DNA of 64,000 nt from Paenibacillus tyrphae (GCF_024158745.1 NZ_JAMZAW010000006.1:248001-312000); one strand, 5' to 3'; numbered from the stretch's first letter, positions 26,122 through 35,467 are shown. The notes: generated by a model not told the origin, from the sequence alone. Translations and numbers: made by a program.

Positions 26122-26163
26122 GCTGAAAGCCCGGCAGAGGGGCTTTCAGCGTTTTGTGTTTTT
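26122..26163 (+). terminator. Intrinsic terminator of the transporter operon
   Basis: GCTGAAAGCCC and GGGCTTTCAGC form an 11-bp stem followed by GTTTTGTGTTTTT. Confidence 0.9.
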
Positions 26164-26171
26164 AAATTCCT

Positions 26172-27347
26172 CTACTGTACGTTTGAAAAATTTCGCAGCA
26201 GCGCGTTTTTTTGCCCCCTGATTTGGACCGGCATCAACCGCTTTTCTCCCGTTTCCGGGTTCAAAATCCACCTTTTCGCATCTTTGAAGGTTCCCGACTT
26301 CGGCGCGGAAATAAAGGAAATTTCGTTACGTTCCAGCGCGATCAGGTTCACGTTATTGTGATGCTCGGCAGTCGGCGGGAAAATTGTTTTGACCTTCGCG
26401 TTCGCCAGGTCCATATATTCAATCGCTCCGCCTTCCCCGTTGGCCCCGGTGTAGCTGATGAAGGCAACATGGCCGCCGTCCGACGTCCAGATGGCTTTCC
26501 CGATGGCCGAACGGTCGGAAGGGGAGTGGACCATTTTATTTTGACCGCTCGTCAGGTCGTAAACCCACAGGCTTGAGGCCAGCCATAGCGGAACATTTTC
26601 TCCTTTGGCATAATTGCGGTTCAACGTGGCGCTGTACACGATCCGATTCCCGTCAGGGGAAAGGACCGGCGCGGCAAACTCGACCATCAAATACCCTCCG
26701 GCGTCGTCGAGCGGAACCGGCTTCCCTCCGTACGATTGAACGATTCGATCCAATTCGTCTTGGGTCATATAAAACTTCATCCGTTCTTCCCCGTTCTCTT
26801 CTTCCGCCCGCTTGACCAGCCGAATTCCGCCCTTGACCAAGGTCTCGACTTTTCCGCTGCCCGTATCCAACACGCCGATCTCCTGATCGACATGAGTGGT
26901 TTGGTCGCTTTTCACAAACAAGATCCTCCGGTGATCGGGGAACCACGAGATCGTCTTGATTTCGTTCATCGGAGGGAGGCTGTCGAAAAATACGTGCTGC
27001 TTGGTGCTCGTCAGGGATTGAACCACCAGATACCTGACCGTCTGCTGCTCGTTCCATTGGGTGTAGGCGGCTTTTGTCCCGTTTGAGCAGATCACCCCGA
27101 AATTGTCCGGAGTCACGTCCGGCAGCTTTAAAATCGTCTTGCTTTCTGCCTGCTCCGGATAATAAGCGACAAGCTGGCTACCTGTTCCGTCAGCCGTAAT
27201 GCCCGCAAGCCAGCCTTTATAGTTTTGAGCGCCTTTCAGACCCTGGTAGCTTGTGATCAACAGGTGCACGATCCACGAAAGACCGACAATAAGGATTAAA
27301 ATTAACGCGATAATATGGAAGCGGTTTACCGTTTGCGCAGACCCCAT
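26172..27347 (-). CDS. Membrane-anchored beta-propeller (TolB-like) protein
   Basis: 391 residues. One N-terminal helix (RFHIIALILILIVGLSWIVH) anchors an extracytoplasmic domain made of WD/TolB-like strands: KTISWFPDHRRILFV, APVLSPDGNRIVYSA, IWTSDGGHVAFISY and ISFISAPKSG. No enzymatic residues are seen. ATG 27347 (MGSAQTVNRF) is preferred because GGGGTGG lies before it; a longer in-frame form would start at 27419. It lies upstream, in transcription direction, of nothing obvious. Function unknown, perhaps a wall-associated scaffold. Confidence 0.75.
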   Translation of the reverse strand: MGSAQTVNRFHIIALILILIVGLSWIVHLLITSYQGLKGAQNYKGWLAGITADGTGSQLVAYYPEQAESKTILKLPDVTPDNFGVICSNGTKAAYTQWNEQQTVRYLVVQSLTSTKQHVFFDSLPPMNEIKTISWFPDHRRILFVKSDQTTHVDQEIGVLDTGSGKVETLVKGGIRLVKRAEEENGEERMKFYMTQDELDRIVQSYGGKPVPLDDAGGYLMVEFAAPVLSPDGNRIVYSATLNRNYAKGENVPLWLASSLWVYDLTSGQNKMVHSPSDRSAIGKAIWTSDGGHVAFISYTGANGEGGAIEYMDLANAKVKTIFPPTAEHHNNVNLIALERNEISFISAPKSGTFKDAKRWILNPETGEKRLMPVQIRGQKNALLRNFSNVQ

Positions 27348-27495
27348 AATTCCACCCCAGCCTGAAAATAATCGTAAACCATTCGGAAAAAAAGGTGCCC
27401 CTGTTCCATCATTCCTCAAGAAAGGAGCACCGGTAAAGCTGCAATTGGCCGTGAAACGGCTTATGTTTGAATAAATGCGGACGACCCGTCAAATA

Positions 27496-28200
27496 TTACG
27501 GATTCCAGTTTTCCAAGGGCACCAAAGTTCTGGAGTAAAACACGCCGTCGCTCGTGTTCCCGTGGAGATCTTGAAACACGGTCTTGTCCAGGTCGGCGAT
27601 GACCTTCACGTAGCGGCTGCCCGGGCATTGATTCGGACCGAAATCGTTGCGCTTGATGGTCGACGACTTGTCCTTATCCACATCCCGGATGGTGAAGTTG
27701 ATGTTCATTTTGACATCGACGGTATTTTGCCCCGTTGTGCTGGAGCCGTTTCGGTAAGGCAGCGCATTTTTTCCCGACGTATTGTACCAGGTGGCGCTGC
27801 CGTAGCTGAGCAAATATTTGCCGCCGGAGGAATTATGCAGCTCGCCGATCGTATGCCGGGCGTACGTATCTTTTTTCTTTGCGCCGCATTCGTTCGGGTT
27901 CCAGTAGCCGATCAGGATAGGGTTATTTTCCGTATCGTAGTGACGTTCTGCGGCGGCCGCGTTCAACCCGTTGTTCTTCAGATTCGGCAGCAGCGCTTCA
28001 AAAGAAGCTTGTTGGCTTTGGAGCGCTTGCTCCTCCGGCGTCGCGTATACGGCTCCGGACATGTTGGACAGGACGGACCCGCCAATCGCATCCTTATGGA
28101 TAATAACTCCCGACGGCTCCTTTCCCGCAAACGCCGACGATGTCGTAATGGCGCCTAACAATAAAGCAAACGACAAAACTTTTACGATCTTTTTTTCCAT
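27496..28200 (-). CDS. Secreted protein of unknown function
   Basis: 234 residues with a clear signal peptide (EKKIVKVLSFALLLGAITTS, cut near AFA-GKEP). The mature part is polar with two Cys (NPNECGAK and PNQCPGSRY) that may form a disulfide, and an Asp-rich stretch (TIRDVDKDKSSTIKRNDFG) that could bind calcium. ATG 28200 lies nine bases after GGAGGTG; an earlier in-frame start lacks one. I do not recognise the family. It is followed on the same strand by the beta-propeller gene after about 150 bases, so they may be expressed together. Confidence 0.75.
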   Translation of the reverse strand: MEKKIVKVLSFALLLGAITTSSAFAGKEPSGVIIHKDAIGGSVLSNMSGAVYATPEEQALQSQQASFEALLPNLKNNGLNAAAAERHYDTENNPILIGYWNPNECGAKKKDTYARHTIGELHNSSGGKYLLSYGSATWYNTSGKNALPYRNGSSTTGQNTVDVKMNINFTIRDVDKDKSSTIKRNDFGPNQCPGSRYVKVIADLDKTVFQDLHGNTSDGVFYSRTLVPLENWNP

Positions 28201-28498
28201 GGCATACAACACCTCCGACAAAAAGTTCGTTCCATCATGTCATGCTGTGATGTATTGAAAGGTGGCCACCCGTTCAATCGCAGAAAAAGTTTTAAATCTA
28301 AATAATAGAATAAATAACTATATTTTCCTTATTTATATCAAGGCTACAGGATGAGACTCCTATTTTCAATAGCTTCAGATAAAATGGTAACTTCGAACTA
28401 GCCTGATTCGAAAAAAGATAGCTCTTGTCGTCGCAGTTTGTCGAGGGGACGAGAGAAGGAGCGCTTGGGGGAGGAAGGCTCTGAGGCCGGGCCATAGG

Positions 28499-28530
28499 AA
28501 AAAGCCGTCCGGCTTATGCCGCACGGCTGT
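28499..28530 (-). terminator. Intrinsic terminator of cutC
   Basis: On the minus strand AGCCGT and ACGGCT pair around CCGGC/GCCG-type inner bases, followed by a T run. The 28222-28498 stretch before it is AT-rich and holds no gene I can support. Confidence 0.75.
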
Positions 28531-28551
28531 GATGAATACAATGAAGCGCCT

Positions 28552-29247
28552 TTACTTGGAAAATCCTGCGACGATATCCGCCGCCGCCCGTACGAGCTCG
28601 GGATCGACCGTATCCTGCGCGCGGTTCCCGCGGCGCACGCCGGTGCCCATATGTACCTCGCGTACGCCGGTATCTCGAATAAACGAGGCCAGCGATGGGA
28701 GGTTAAGCCCGCTGCCTGCGAGAATGGCGATCGGACGCGACAGCTCGACGGCCTGCAGCCGGAGAATCTCGTCCCGGGCGTCCAGCACGCTCGGCTTGCC
28801 GCCGGACGTCAACACCCGGTGGATTTGCGGATATTGGGCGAGTACGTGCAGCGTGCCCTCCAGATCGTCCGTCTCGTCAATCGCCCGATGAAAGGTGACT
28901 GACAATTCGCCGACCTCGGCCAGCAGCTTCTCGAGCAGCTCCGTATCCACCTTGCGTTCCGGCGTCAAGCAGCCGGTTACGATTCCGGCGGCGCCGAGAC
29001 GCCGCACCGTCCGAATATCCGTCAGCATCGTTTCGAGGTCCCATTCGTCGTAACAGAACGAATTGCTGTGCGGGCGAATCATGACATTGACGGGAATGCT
29101 GACCGAAGCGACAACCTGTTCGATGAGTCCATAGCTTGGAGTTACGCCGCCTTCGCAGATGCCGGAAATGAGCTCGATTCGTCCCGCTCCGTTTTTTTCG
29201 GCAATAATAGCATCGGCCACGCTCGTGGCAATGACTTCCAAGATCAT
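28552..29247 (-). CDS. cutC: Copper homeostasis protein CutC
   Basis: Cytoplasmic TIM-barrel protein of 231 residues, the usual CutC length. Recognised from ILEVIATSVADAIIAEKNGA, RIELISGICEGGVTPS, VNVMIRPHSNSFCYD, LTPERKVD, VTFHRAIDE and VLTSGGKPSVLD. It is linked historically to copper tolerance, but its biochemical role is not settled. ATG 29247 follows AAGGAG. The upstream glycosyltransferase is on the same strand 58 bases away. Confidence 0.95.
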   Translation of the reverse strand: MILEVIATSVADAIIAEKNGAGRIELISGICEGGVTPSYGLIEQVVASVSIPVNVMIRPHSNSFCYDEWDLETMLTDIRTVRRLGAAGIVTGCLTPERKVDTELLEKLLAEVGELSVTFHRAIDETDDLEGTLHVLAQYPQIHRVLTSGGKPSVLDARDEILRLQAVELSRPIAILAGSGLNLPSLASFIRDTGVREVHMGTGVRRGNRAQDTVDPELVRAAADIVAGFSK

Positions 29248-29305
29248 GTTGACAAGCTCCTTTTATATAAATTGGAAAATATGCGGATTGGACAATAAAC
29301 GTGAA

Positions 29306-30538
29306 TCAATCGGAACCATCGCGGGCTTTCATACGTCTGAGCTCCTTCAAGGAATAGAAGGTGCCTCTCCAATAAATCCCGCCTTGCTTTAGGGTCAGCC
29401 AGACCGAACGGGTGACGATATAGCATAATAGAACGACACTCAGCGGCATCAGCAGCGACTCGAATCCGCCTTCTCCGGTGATCGAGCGGATCAGCAGAAA
29501 ATAGACGGCGAGCATCAGCGCGACCGACAGAGCGAAACCCCAGGCCGCCGGGCCGGACAGAAGCAGCATGCCCGCCCAAGGGAACAGGAACAGCGCAAGC
29601 TGACCCAGCATGCCGAGAGCCGCGAAGCTTAAACGGTAGCCGAAGCCCGAAAACAAGTTTTTCTCCAGGCCGCGAATGGCCCCGCCAAGACTTGCATACC
29701 ATTCGACGGCAATATGCTCCGTGCCGGAAGCGAGCCGCTGCCGAAGCCGGGCTTCCTTGACCTTCCGGCCGAGCTGAAGATCGTCGTCCGGCCGCAGCGC
29801 GATGGCCTCGTGCGTGCCGATCCGCTCGTACGCCTGTCTTGTGAGCAGGTTGAAGGCCCCGATCCCCATCCCGTGCTGATGCTGGAAATCGTCGTTCCCC
29901 CGCCAAGGGCGGATATAGAGACTGAGCGTAAAAAAGAAAAACTGCACGAACGTTCGAAGCCACAAGCCGCGTACAAGCATCCGGGGGGCCAGCGTCACAT
30001 GATCCGCCTGCTGCTCCTGCAGGAAGCGGACCGCATCCTCCACCGTTTGCGGCTCGAACTGCACGTCGGCGTCCGTGAACAGCAAATATTTGCCCCGCGC
30101 CTGCAGATAGCCTTGATACAGCGCATGGTTTTTGCCAAGCCAGCCGGATGGCAGCGACGTAATGTGAATGACCCGCAGCGGCACCGCGATGCCGGCCCGT
30201 CCCTCGGACCATCGCCGCAGCTCGTCCAGCTTGCGACCGGTCGTATCCTGCGACCGGTCGTTCACGGCGATGATTTCGATCCGGGGGTACGTTTGCCCGA
30301 GCAGATGCTTCACCGTTTCGACGATGGACGATTCCTCTTCTTTCGCCGCGATAATAATCGAGACGAGAGGCGCTTCGGACTCTTTGCCGTCCTGAGGAGT
30401 CCTGCCCGTTCTCCATCCCGCTTGTCCCGGCTCCGAGCGGGGAAGCTTCAGCATCCATTGCCGCGCCCGCAGCGTATCCCACAGCATGAACAGCCAGTAG
30501 GCAAGCGCCGCCAGCGCCCATATGTCCATGACCCCCAT
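29306..30538 (-). CDS. Family 2 glycosyltransferase, membrane-bound
   Basis: 410 residues. One N-terminal helix (MDIWALAALAYWLFMLWDTL), a GT2 catalytic domain at about residues 55-270 with LVSIIIAAKEEESSI, VNDRSQDTT, the DXD-type YLLFTDADVQFEP and LRPDDDLQLGRK, then about four C-terminal helices. It resembles CruC-like or undecaprenyl-phosphate-type transferases; acceptor unknown. ATG 30538 (MGVMDIW) lies nine bases after an AGGGA; a GTG at 30586 would add 16 polar residues and is less likely. Confidence 0.85.
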   Translation of the reverse strand: MGVMDIWALAALAYWLFMLWDTLRARQWMLKLPRSEPGQAGWRTGRTPQDGKESEAPLVSIIIAAKEEESSIVETVKHLLGQTYPRIEIIAVNDRSQDTTGRKLDELRRWSEGRAGIAVPLRVIHITSLPSGWLGKNHALYQGYLQARGKYLLFTDADVQFEPQTVEDAVRFLQEQQADHVTLAPRMLVRGLWLRTFVQFFFFTLSLYIRPWRGNDDFQHQHGMGIGAFNLLTRQAYERIGTHEAIALRPDDDLQLGRKVKEARLRQRLASGTEHIAVEWYASLGGAIRGLEKNLFSGFGYRLSFAALGMLGQLALFLFPWAGMLLLSGPAAWGFALSVALMLAVYFLLIRSITGEGGFESLLMPLSVVLLCYIVTRSVWLTLKQGGIYWRGTFYSLKELRRMKARDGSD

Positions 30539-30695
30539 CGGGTTGATCCCTGCCTTCCGCCGGTTCTGAGCTGTACTTGCGCTCACCTTGCTTTGTCCGA
30601 ATTATAGCATGTCCGGCGCTGTAGGAACAAATATTGAAAGCGGTATTCCTATGCAGTATGCTACTATATAAAAAACAACGGAAAGGGGAAACGCA

Positions 30696-31256
30696 ATGAC
30701 GAATGAGCAGGCGCAGCCGTTATTCCGCAAGAAGCTGAAGGCTGCCGAGCTGCCCGATTTTTTGCGTATGATTCGAACGCGCGGCCTGACGGCGGAAGAC
30801 TTGGTGTTTCTGTGCATCGGCACCGACCGCTCGACGGGCGACGCCCTCGGACCGCTGGCCGGCACGATGCTGCAGGAAGCGGGGTATCCGCATGTGGTCG
30901 GTACGCTTGCCCATCCGTTCGATGCAAGCAACATGCGGGAGCGGCTGAATGAAATTCCGCAGGGGAAAACCGTGATTGCGATCGACGCATGTCTCGGTCA
31001 GGCCGCCTCATTAGCCTGGTACCAGGTGTCCAACCGCCCGCTGGAGCCGGGCAAGTCGGTCGGCAAGCAGCTTCCGCACGTCGGTGACTATTCGATTGCC
31101 GGGATCGTCAATGTGGATGCCGGGCAAAAATACGCGATTCTGCAAAGCACTTCCTTATTCCGGGTCATGAACATGGCCAGAGAAGTCGTGTCGGCCATCC
31201 GCAGCGTATTCCCGCCGGAGGAAGCGGCTTGTCCCCAGATCAGGGAAGAAGCATGA
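30696..31256 (+). CDS. yyaC: Spore protease YyaC family protein
   Basis: 186 residues, related to the germination protease/DUF1256 group, made in sporulating cells. Motifs are DLVFLCIGTDRSTGDALGPL, GTLAHPFDASNM, VIAIDACLGQ and VGDYSIAGIVNVDAG. ATG 30696 follows GGAAAGGGG. It is a single-gene unit ending in a terminator. Its substrate is not known. Confidence 0.93.
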   Translation: MTNEQAQPLFRKKLKAAELPDFLRMIRTRGLTAEDLVFLCIGTDRSTGDALGPLAGTMLQEAGYPHVVGTLAHPFDASNMRERLNEIPQGKTVIAIDACLGQAASLAWYQVSNRPLEPGKSVGKQLPHVGDYSIAGIVNVDAGQKYAILQSTSLFRVMNMAREVVSAIRSVFPPEEAACPQIREEA

Positions 31257-31321
31257 AAAAAGAGCGGTCTATCCGCACGGCTATTGTGCCATGCGCCGCC
31301 GGATGCCATTTCCGCAGCAAT

Positions 31322-31362
31322 AGAGCCGCCGATCCGTTGGGAGCAGCGGCTCTTTGCCTTTT
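31322..31362 (+). terminator. Intrinsic terminator of yyaC
   Basis: AGAGCCGC pairs with GCGGCTCT, followed by TTGCCTTTT. It also faces the end of the convergent exporter gene. Confidence 0.8.
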
Positions 31363-31380
31363 GACGTGCGTCGTATGAGA

Positions 31381-31698
31381 TTATGCCGTTACCTTCAAGC
31401 CGACGATGCCGCCGACGATGCATAGCAGGAACAGAATCCGCAGCAGATCGCGCGGCTCGCCCATAAAAAACATCCCCACAATGACCGTACCTAACGCGCC
31501 GATGCCGGTCCATATCGCGTAAGCCGTACCGATCGGCAGCGTCTTGAGTGCTTGAGACAAAAAATAAAAGCTGACAATCATTCCGACGATCGTCACGACG
31601 CTCGGCCAAAGCCGAGTCCAGCCTTGCGTATATTTTAAGCCGATCGCCCATACGACCTCCATAATCCCTGCAATCGTCAAATAAACCCATGCCATCAT
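31381..31698 (-). CDS. gdx: Gdx/SugE-type small multidrug resistance (guanidinium) exporter
   Basis: 105 residues with four membrane helices, an antiparallel dimer in the membrane that swaps protons for guanidinium. The Gdx class is marked by AWVYLTIAGIMEVVWAIGLK (Glu in GIMEVVW), YTQGWTRLWPS, KTLPIGTAYAIWTGIGALGT and the C-terminal GGIVGLKVTA. ATG 31698 (MMAWVYL) is six bases after GGGAG. It starts 13 bases after the TetR stop, so the pair is one operon. No guanidine riboswitch is visible upstream; the TetR protein seems to take that role. Confidence 0.92.
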   Translation of the reverse strand: MMAWVYLTIAGIMEVVWAIGLKYTQGWTRLWPSVVTIVGMIVSFYFLSQALKTLPIGTAYAIWTGIGALGTVIVGMFFMGEPRDLLRILFLLCIVGGIVGLKVTA

Positions 31699-31711
31699 AA
31701 TCCACTCCCTT

Positions 31712-32302
31712 CTAGGATGTCCTGTCTTCCGCAATGCCTTTCCAGTAGATTCCCCAAACGGCTGTCAGCCGATGCTCCCAGTCGTCGGGCCGGTAATAAA
31801 ACTGCTGCAGGAACGAACCGTCCAGCAGGCAGTAGAACGAGGCGATCAAATCCTCGGAGCGCTCGCGCCGAAGTACACCCGATGCCATGCCCTCTTCGAA
31901 AACTTTCCGCAGCAGCTCGGTAAGCTGCTCCTCCGATGCGATAAACCGCTCGCGCAGTACCTCCTGCAGCGCATTCGGCGGGAACAGCATCGTCCGCTTA
32001 AGAAAGGTCGCGTATTCCTCGCTAAGCAAGTAGGTGCGGCACACGTCATGCAGAATCGTCCGCAGCTTTTGCTCCGTGCCGAGCCCGGTCAGCTTCTCGG
32101 TCAATTGCCGGACACGGGAGGCGTGCTCGGCCAGACAATCGTCGTATACGGCCAAGAACAGCTCTTCCTTGCTCTTGAAATGCGCGTAGAGCGAAGGCGT
32201 CTTGATCCCGACCTCCTTGGCGATTTCCGATAGCGGCACCGCGTCGTAGCTGTTCTGAGAGAAGAGACGCAGCGCGGAGGCCTTGATTTTGTGAACTGTC
32301 AT
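31712..32302 (-). CDS. TetR-family regulator of the exporter
   Basis: 196 residues. N-terminal helix-turn-helix: KIKASALRLFSQNSYDAVPL, SEIAKEVGIKTPSLYAHFKS. The C-terminal ligand domain is unspecific. ATG 32302 lies after AGGAAGG with a six-base gap. It precedes gdx by 13 bases. A possible operator is the AT-rich stretch 32333-32372 with two copies of ATCAAC-type half-sites. Confidence 0.93.
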   Translation of the reverse strand: MTVHKIKASALRLFSQNSYDAVPLSEIAKEVGIKTPSLYAHFKSKEELFLAVYDDCLAEHASRVRQLTEKLTGLGTEQKLRTILHDVCRTYLLSEEYATFLKRTMLFPPNALQEVLRERFIASEEQLTELLRKVFEEGMASGVLRRERSEDLIASFYCLLDGSFLQQFYYRPDDWEHRLTAVWGIYWKGIAEDRTS

Positions 32303-32461
32303 AAAAAACACCTTCCTAACTAACGATAATTAGGTTGAGTTCATTATAGATCAACTTTCGTTCCAGATCAACCATCTTCAAAAAAAATTACACATATCCG
32401 GGTTCGTCCGCATATATAATGGGTATTACCTTTTTAGTGTTCAACGGAAAGGAGCATGCGT

Positions 32462-32752
32462 GTGAGAGAAGTGAGACATATCAATCTGAGCGATCCGGAC
32501 GGCCGGGTATACTGCTGTCTGCGGAATAGAGTCGTGAAGCTGGATGAAGAACAAAAACAAGCTTTTTGCAGCGGCTGCCGCATGTATGCGGGAGAAGCGG
32601 GCGGGAAAGGCGTCGAATGCGTATGGGAGGACCTTCGTCCGGTGAGCGATCCGCATGTGGTCCGCGATCCGTACGCCGAGCTGGCCAGCAACCAGAAGAG
32701 GCAAATTTGGCCGACGGATCATCTGTCAACCTGCATGGTCTTTGGCGGATGA
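32462..32752 (+). CDS. Small Cys-rich protein, possible zinc ribbon
   Basis: 96 residues, soluble. Cys are spaced as YCCL, then FCSGC 17 residues later, then ECVW, which could hold one zinc. GTG 32462 is chosen because GGAG sits seven bases before it, while ATG 32456 is too close. A -10 TATAAT lies at 32415-32420. It is divergent from the TetR-gdx operon. I do not recognise the family; similar short Cys proteins occur in Paenibacillus genomes without known function. Confidence 0.65.
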   Translation: MREVRHINLSDPDGRVYCCLRNRVVKLDEEQKQAFCSGCRMYAGEAGGKGVECVWEDLRPVSDPHVVRDPYAELASNQKRQIWPTDHLSTCMVFGG

Positions 32753-32789
32753 GAAAAAGAGGGATTGGAAGGAAGATGTCGAATGCTAT

Positions 32790-32837
32790 GCAGAGAGGTC
32801 GCAAGCCTGTTTAACCAAGGCTTAACGACCTCTCTGC
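32790..32837. terminator. Hairpin between convergent genes
   Basis: GCAGAGAGGTCG with CGACCTCTCTGC (12 bp) and an inner AAGCCT/AGGCTT pair. There is no T run on either side, so termination would be weak or factor-assisted. Confidence 0.6.
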
Positions 32838-32842
32838 GGCGT

Positions 32843-33604
32843 TTATAGCATATCCCAGATTTGCTTGCCGATCAATATGGCGGTAATTCCGATAAACAGC
32901 GGCTTCACGTATTTGGAACCTTTGCGGATGGCAACCTGCGAGCCGACGAGGGAGCCTGCGATCATGGCTAGGCCCATCGGCAGACCGTAGCCGAGATGCA
33001 CTGACTTTAACCAGAAGAACGACGCCAAGGAAGCGATGTTGCTGGCGAAGTTGAGCACCTTGGCATTGGCCGAAGCGCCTACGAAATCAAATCCCAGCAT
33101 CAGAAACAGAAAAAGCAGGAACGAGCCGGCGCCAGGGCCGAAAAATCCGTCGTAAAAACCCAAAGCGAACGCGCATACCGCCGTCGCAAGTCCGCGGGCG
33201 AACGTAAACCTGACCTGCTGTCCCGAGCCGTCCCAGTTTTTTTTCAGCAGCGTATAGATGAGAATGACGATCAGCAGACCGACCACCAGCGGCTTTAAGA
33301 AGGTGGAAGGCACCAGATGGATCGTATACGTGCCGAGAGCCGATCCGATGAAGGACAACGGAAACAGGAGCAGCACCAGCTTGCCGTTAATTTTGCCGGA
33401 AAATAAAAAGGAGGCGGTGCTGGTTAACGAGGATAGCGTTCCCCCAAGCTTGTTCGTTCCGAGCACCATATTGGTCGGAAGTCCGGTGAACATCAGCGCG
33501 GGAACGGCTATGAGTCCTCCTCCACCCACAACGGAGTCGATGAAGGCGGCGGCGAACCCCACAATAACGAGAAACAAAATCATATCGAATGAGGGCAGTT
33601 CCAC
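32843..33604 (-). CDS. TauE/SafE-family sulfite/organosulfonate exporter
   Basis: 253 residues with about eight helices. Family marks are the repeated half motifs AFIDSVVGGGGLIAVPALMF, GLPTNMVLGTNKL and GFYDGFFGPGAGSFL, ANAKVLNFASN. It exports sulfur-containing or other organic anions. The start is GTG 33604, nine bases after AAGGAG; a TTG two codons earlier is too close to it. No sulfur genes adjoin it. Confidence 0.9.
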   Translation of the reverse strand: MELPSFDMILFLVIVGFAAAFIDSVVGGGGLIAVPALMFTGLPTNMVLGTNKLGGTLSSLTSTASFLFSGKINGKLVLLLFPLSFIGSALGTYTIHLVPSTFLKPLVVGLLIVILIYTLLKKNWDGSGQQVRFTFARGLATAVCAFALGFYDGFFGPGAGSFLLFLFLMLGFDFVGASANAKVLNFASNIASLASFFWLKSVHLGYGLPMGLAMIAGSLVGSQVAIRKGSKYVKPLFIGITAILIGKQIWDML

Positions 33605-33739
33605 GAGCAATTTCTCCTTACGGCGTCAAGTTAAATACTGGCAGACCGAAACAAATAATGCATTCTAAAGTATAAAAAAAAATACAGGTTTGTACAATGC
33701 CAATTTGTTGGGGACATTACTTGGGAGAGGAGAGGGTCC

Positions 33740-35359
33740 ATGATTCGCTTCATGCGGCCCCGGACGGTGAAGCAGCGTTTTCGTCTGTGGATTGCGCTGG
33801 CCATTCTCATGCTCGGGCTTTCGATCAACATCGCTTTTTATATATTGTATCAGCAGGAAGCTCAGGCAGAGGCGCTGCGCAATTTGTCGGACAAGCTGAG
33901 TCTGCAGACGTTGTTCATCGACCGGTGGGTGCAGGAGCGGGAGCTGGATATGCGTCTGCTTACCGAGGATGAGGCCGTCAGAACGCTGAACAAGCCCTTG
34001 ATGGAGAAAATGTTCCGCGATTTCACACTATTGCAGAGAGAATTCTCTTCGCTATCTTATGTGAACGCAGACGGTATCACGGAAGTGGACACCTATTCGG
34101 CTACGGGCCTCCAGGTCAACGAGCGCGATTACTATTGGGCTGCGAAACAGGGTAAATCGTCGATGTCGGATGTCGTCATCGGCAAAGCAACCGGCGAACC
34201 GGTCATTATTTTCTCCGCCCCTACCTATGACAAAGGGGGAAGATGGACCGGATTGCTGCTCGGCTCGGTCAAGCTGGAGACGATTCAGCGAGTGGTGGGT
34301 TCCCTGCATTCCGGGGAGACGGCTGACTTTTATCTCCTCGACCGGGTCGGCGTGCCGGTGACAAAGCCGCGCTTTATCGACGACGTACGCCAGAACTCGC
34401 GCCCGATCTCGACGGACATTACGCGCCGGGCAGCGGTGCAGGCGGTCTCGAAGGAGGCGTATGTCAACTACAAGGGAGACATCGTGTTCGGTTCGTATCA
34501 GTGGATAACCGGCCACCGCTGGCTGCTGGTAGGCGAAGTGAGCAAAAAGGAACTGTATGTGAACTTGTACGGGCTGATGCTCGTTTTCATCGCCATAACG
34601 TTGGCCACGCTGATGTTAAGCTTCAGCGGTATCGTTATTCTTACGCGGCGGATCGAACGTCCGCTCGAATTTTTGCTGCAGGGCACCCGTATCATCAAGG
34701 AAGGGCAATACGGATACCGTATCGACCCGGCCGTCTTCAAGCATGCCCCTGCCGAGCTTCAGGAGCTGTGCGATACGTACAACCTGATGAGCCGTAAGCT
34801 AAAAACGACAGTCAAGCTGCTTGAGGAGTCGGCTATGATCGATCCGCTCACCGAATTGTACAACCGCCGGTATATGATGCAGAACGGAAACCAGCGCTTG
34901 CTTCGGGCCTTGGCAGCGGGGTATCCCTGCTCGGTGTTGTTAATCGATATCGATTATTTCAAGCAGGTCAACGATACGCACGGCCATTTGGTCGGCGACC
35001 GGGTGCTGCGGCATGTGGCGGGAGTGCTGCAGAGGCAGACGGGAGGCGACGAATTAGCCGCCCGATACGGCGGAGAGGAATTTATGGTGCTTGCGCTGCG
35101 CTTGGGCGCCGTGCAGGCCAGAGCCTTGGCGGAGACGGTCCGCCGGGCCGTAGCCGCGGAGCCTTATGAGGCGGACGGCGTACGTATCGCGCTGACGGTT
35201 AGCATCGGAGGCGCGGCGTGCACAGGCTTGGCCGAAGGAGCGGACGCGAAACTGCTACTGGAGCAAATGATCGAAGAAGGGGACAAAGCGCTATACCGGG
35301 CCAAGCAGCTTGGCCGCAACCGGGTCGAGTGGGAATCCGGTCCGCCGGGAGACGGCTGA
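33740..35359 (+). CDS. Diguanylate cyclase with Cache sensor and HAMP
   Basis: 539 residues. Helix 1 (LWIALAILMLGLSINIAFYI), an extracellular dCache-like domain to about residue 275, helix 2 (LMLVFIAITLATLMLSFSGI), HAMP (RIERPLEFLLQGTRIIKEGQ) and a C-terminal GGDEF domain. The catalytic signature is ARYGGEEFMVL (GGEEF, active form) with DPLTELYNRRYMM and LLIDIDYFKQVNDTHGH. ATG 33740 follows GGAGAGG. It makes c-di-GMP in response to an outside signal; it is the second c-di-GMP gene of the window. Confidence 0.94.
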   Translation: MIRFMRPRTVKQRFRLWIALAILMLGLSINIAFYILYQQEAQAEALRNLSDKLSLQTLFIDRWVQERELDMRLLTEDEAVRTLNKPLMEKMFRDFTLLQREFSSLSYVNADGITEVDTYSATGLQVNERDYYWAAKQGKSSMSDVVIGKATGEPVIIFSAPTYDKGGRWTGLLLGSVKLETIQRVVGSLHSGETADFYLLDRVGVPVTKPRFIDDVRQNSRPISTDITRRAAVQAVSKEAYVNYKGDIVFGSYQWITGHRWLLVGEVSKKELYVNLYGLMLVFIAITLATLMLSFSGIVILTRRIERPLEFLLQGTRIIKEGQYGYRIDPAVFKHAPAELQELCDTYNLMSRKLKTTVKLLEESAMIDPLTELYNRRYMMQNGNQRLLRALAAGYPCSVLLIDIDYFKQVNDTHGHLVGDRVLRHVAGVLQRQTGGDELAARYGGEEFMVLALRLGAVQARALAETVRRAVAAEPYEADGVRIALTVSIGGAACTGLAEGADAKLLLEQMIEEGDKALYRAKQLGRNRVEWESGPPGDG

Positions 35360-35467
35360 TCGGACGCCGCTGCGTTCAGGAGCGGGACCTGCCTTTTCAC
35401 CTCCGGGCGAAAGCCTGCATATACTGGGGTCATCGGCCTTGGAGGCGCTTAAGGAGGCAGGGACGCA

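Noticed and set aside
32303..32461. Guanidine riboswitch upstream of the TetR-gdx operon
   Set aside because: No ACGR/CACG-type hairpins or guanidine-I core were seen; the region looks like a protein operator.
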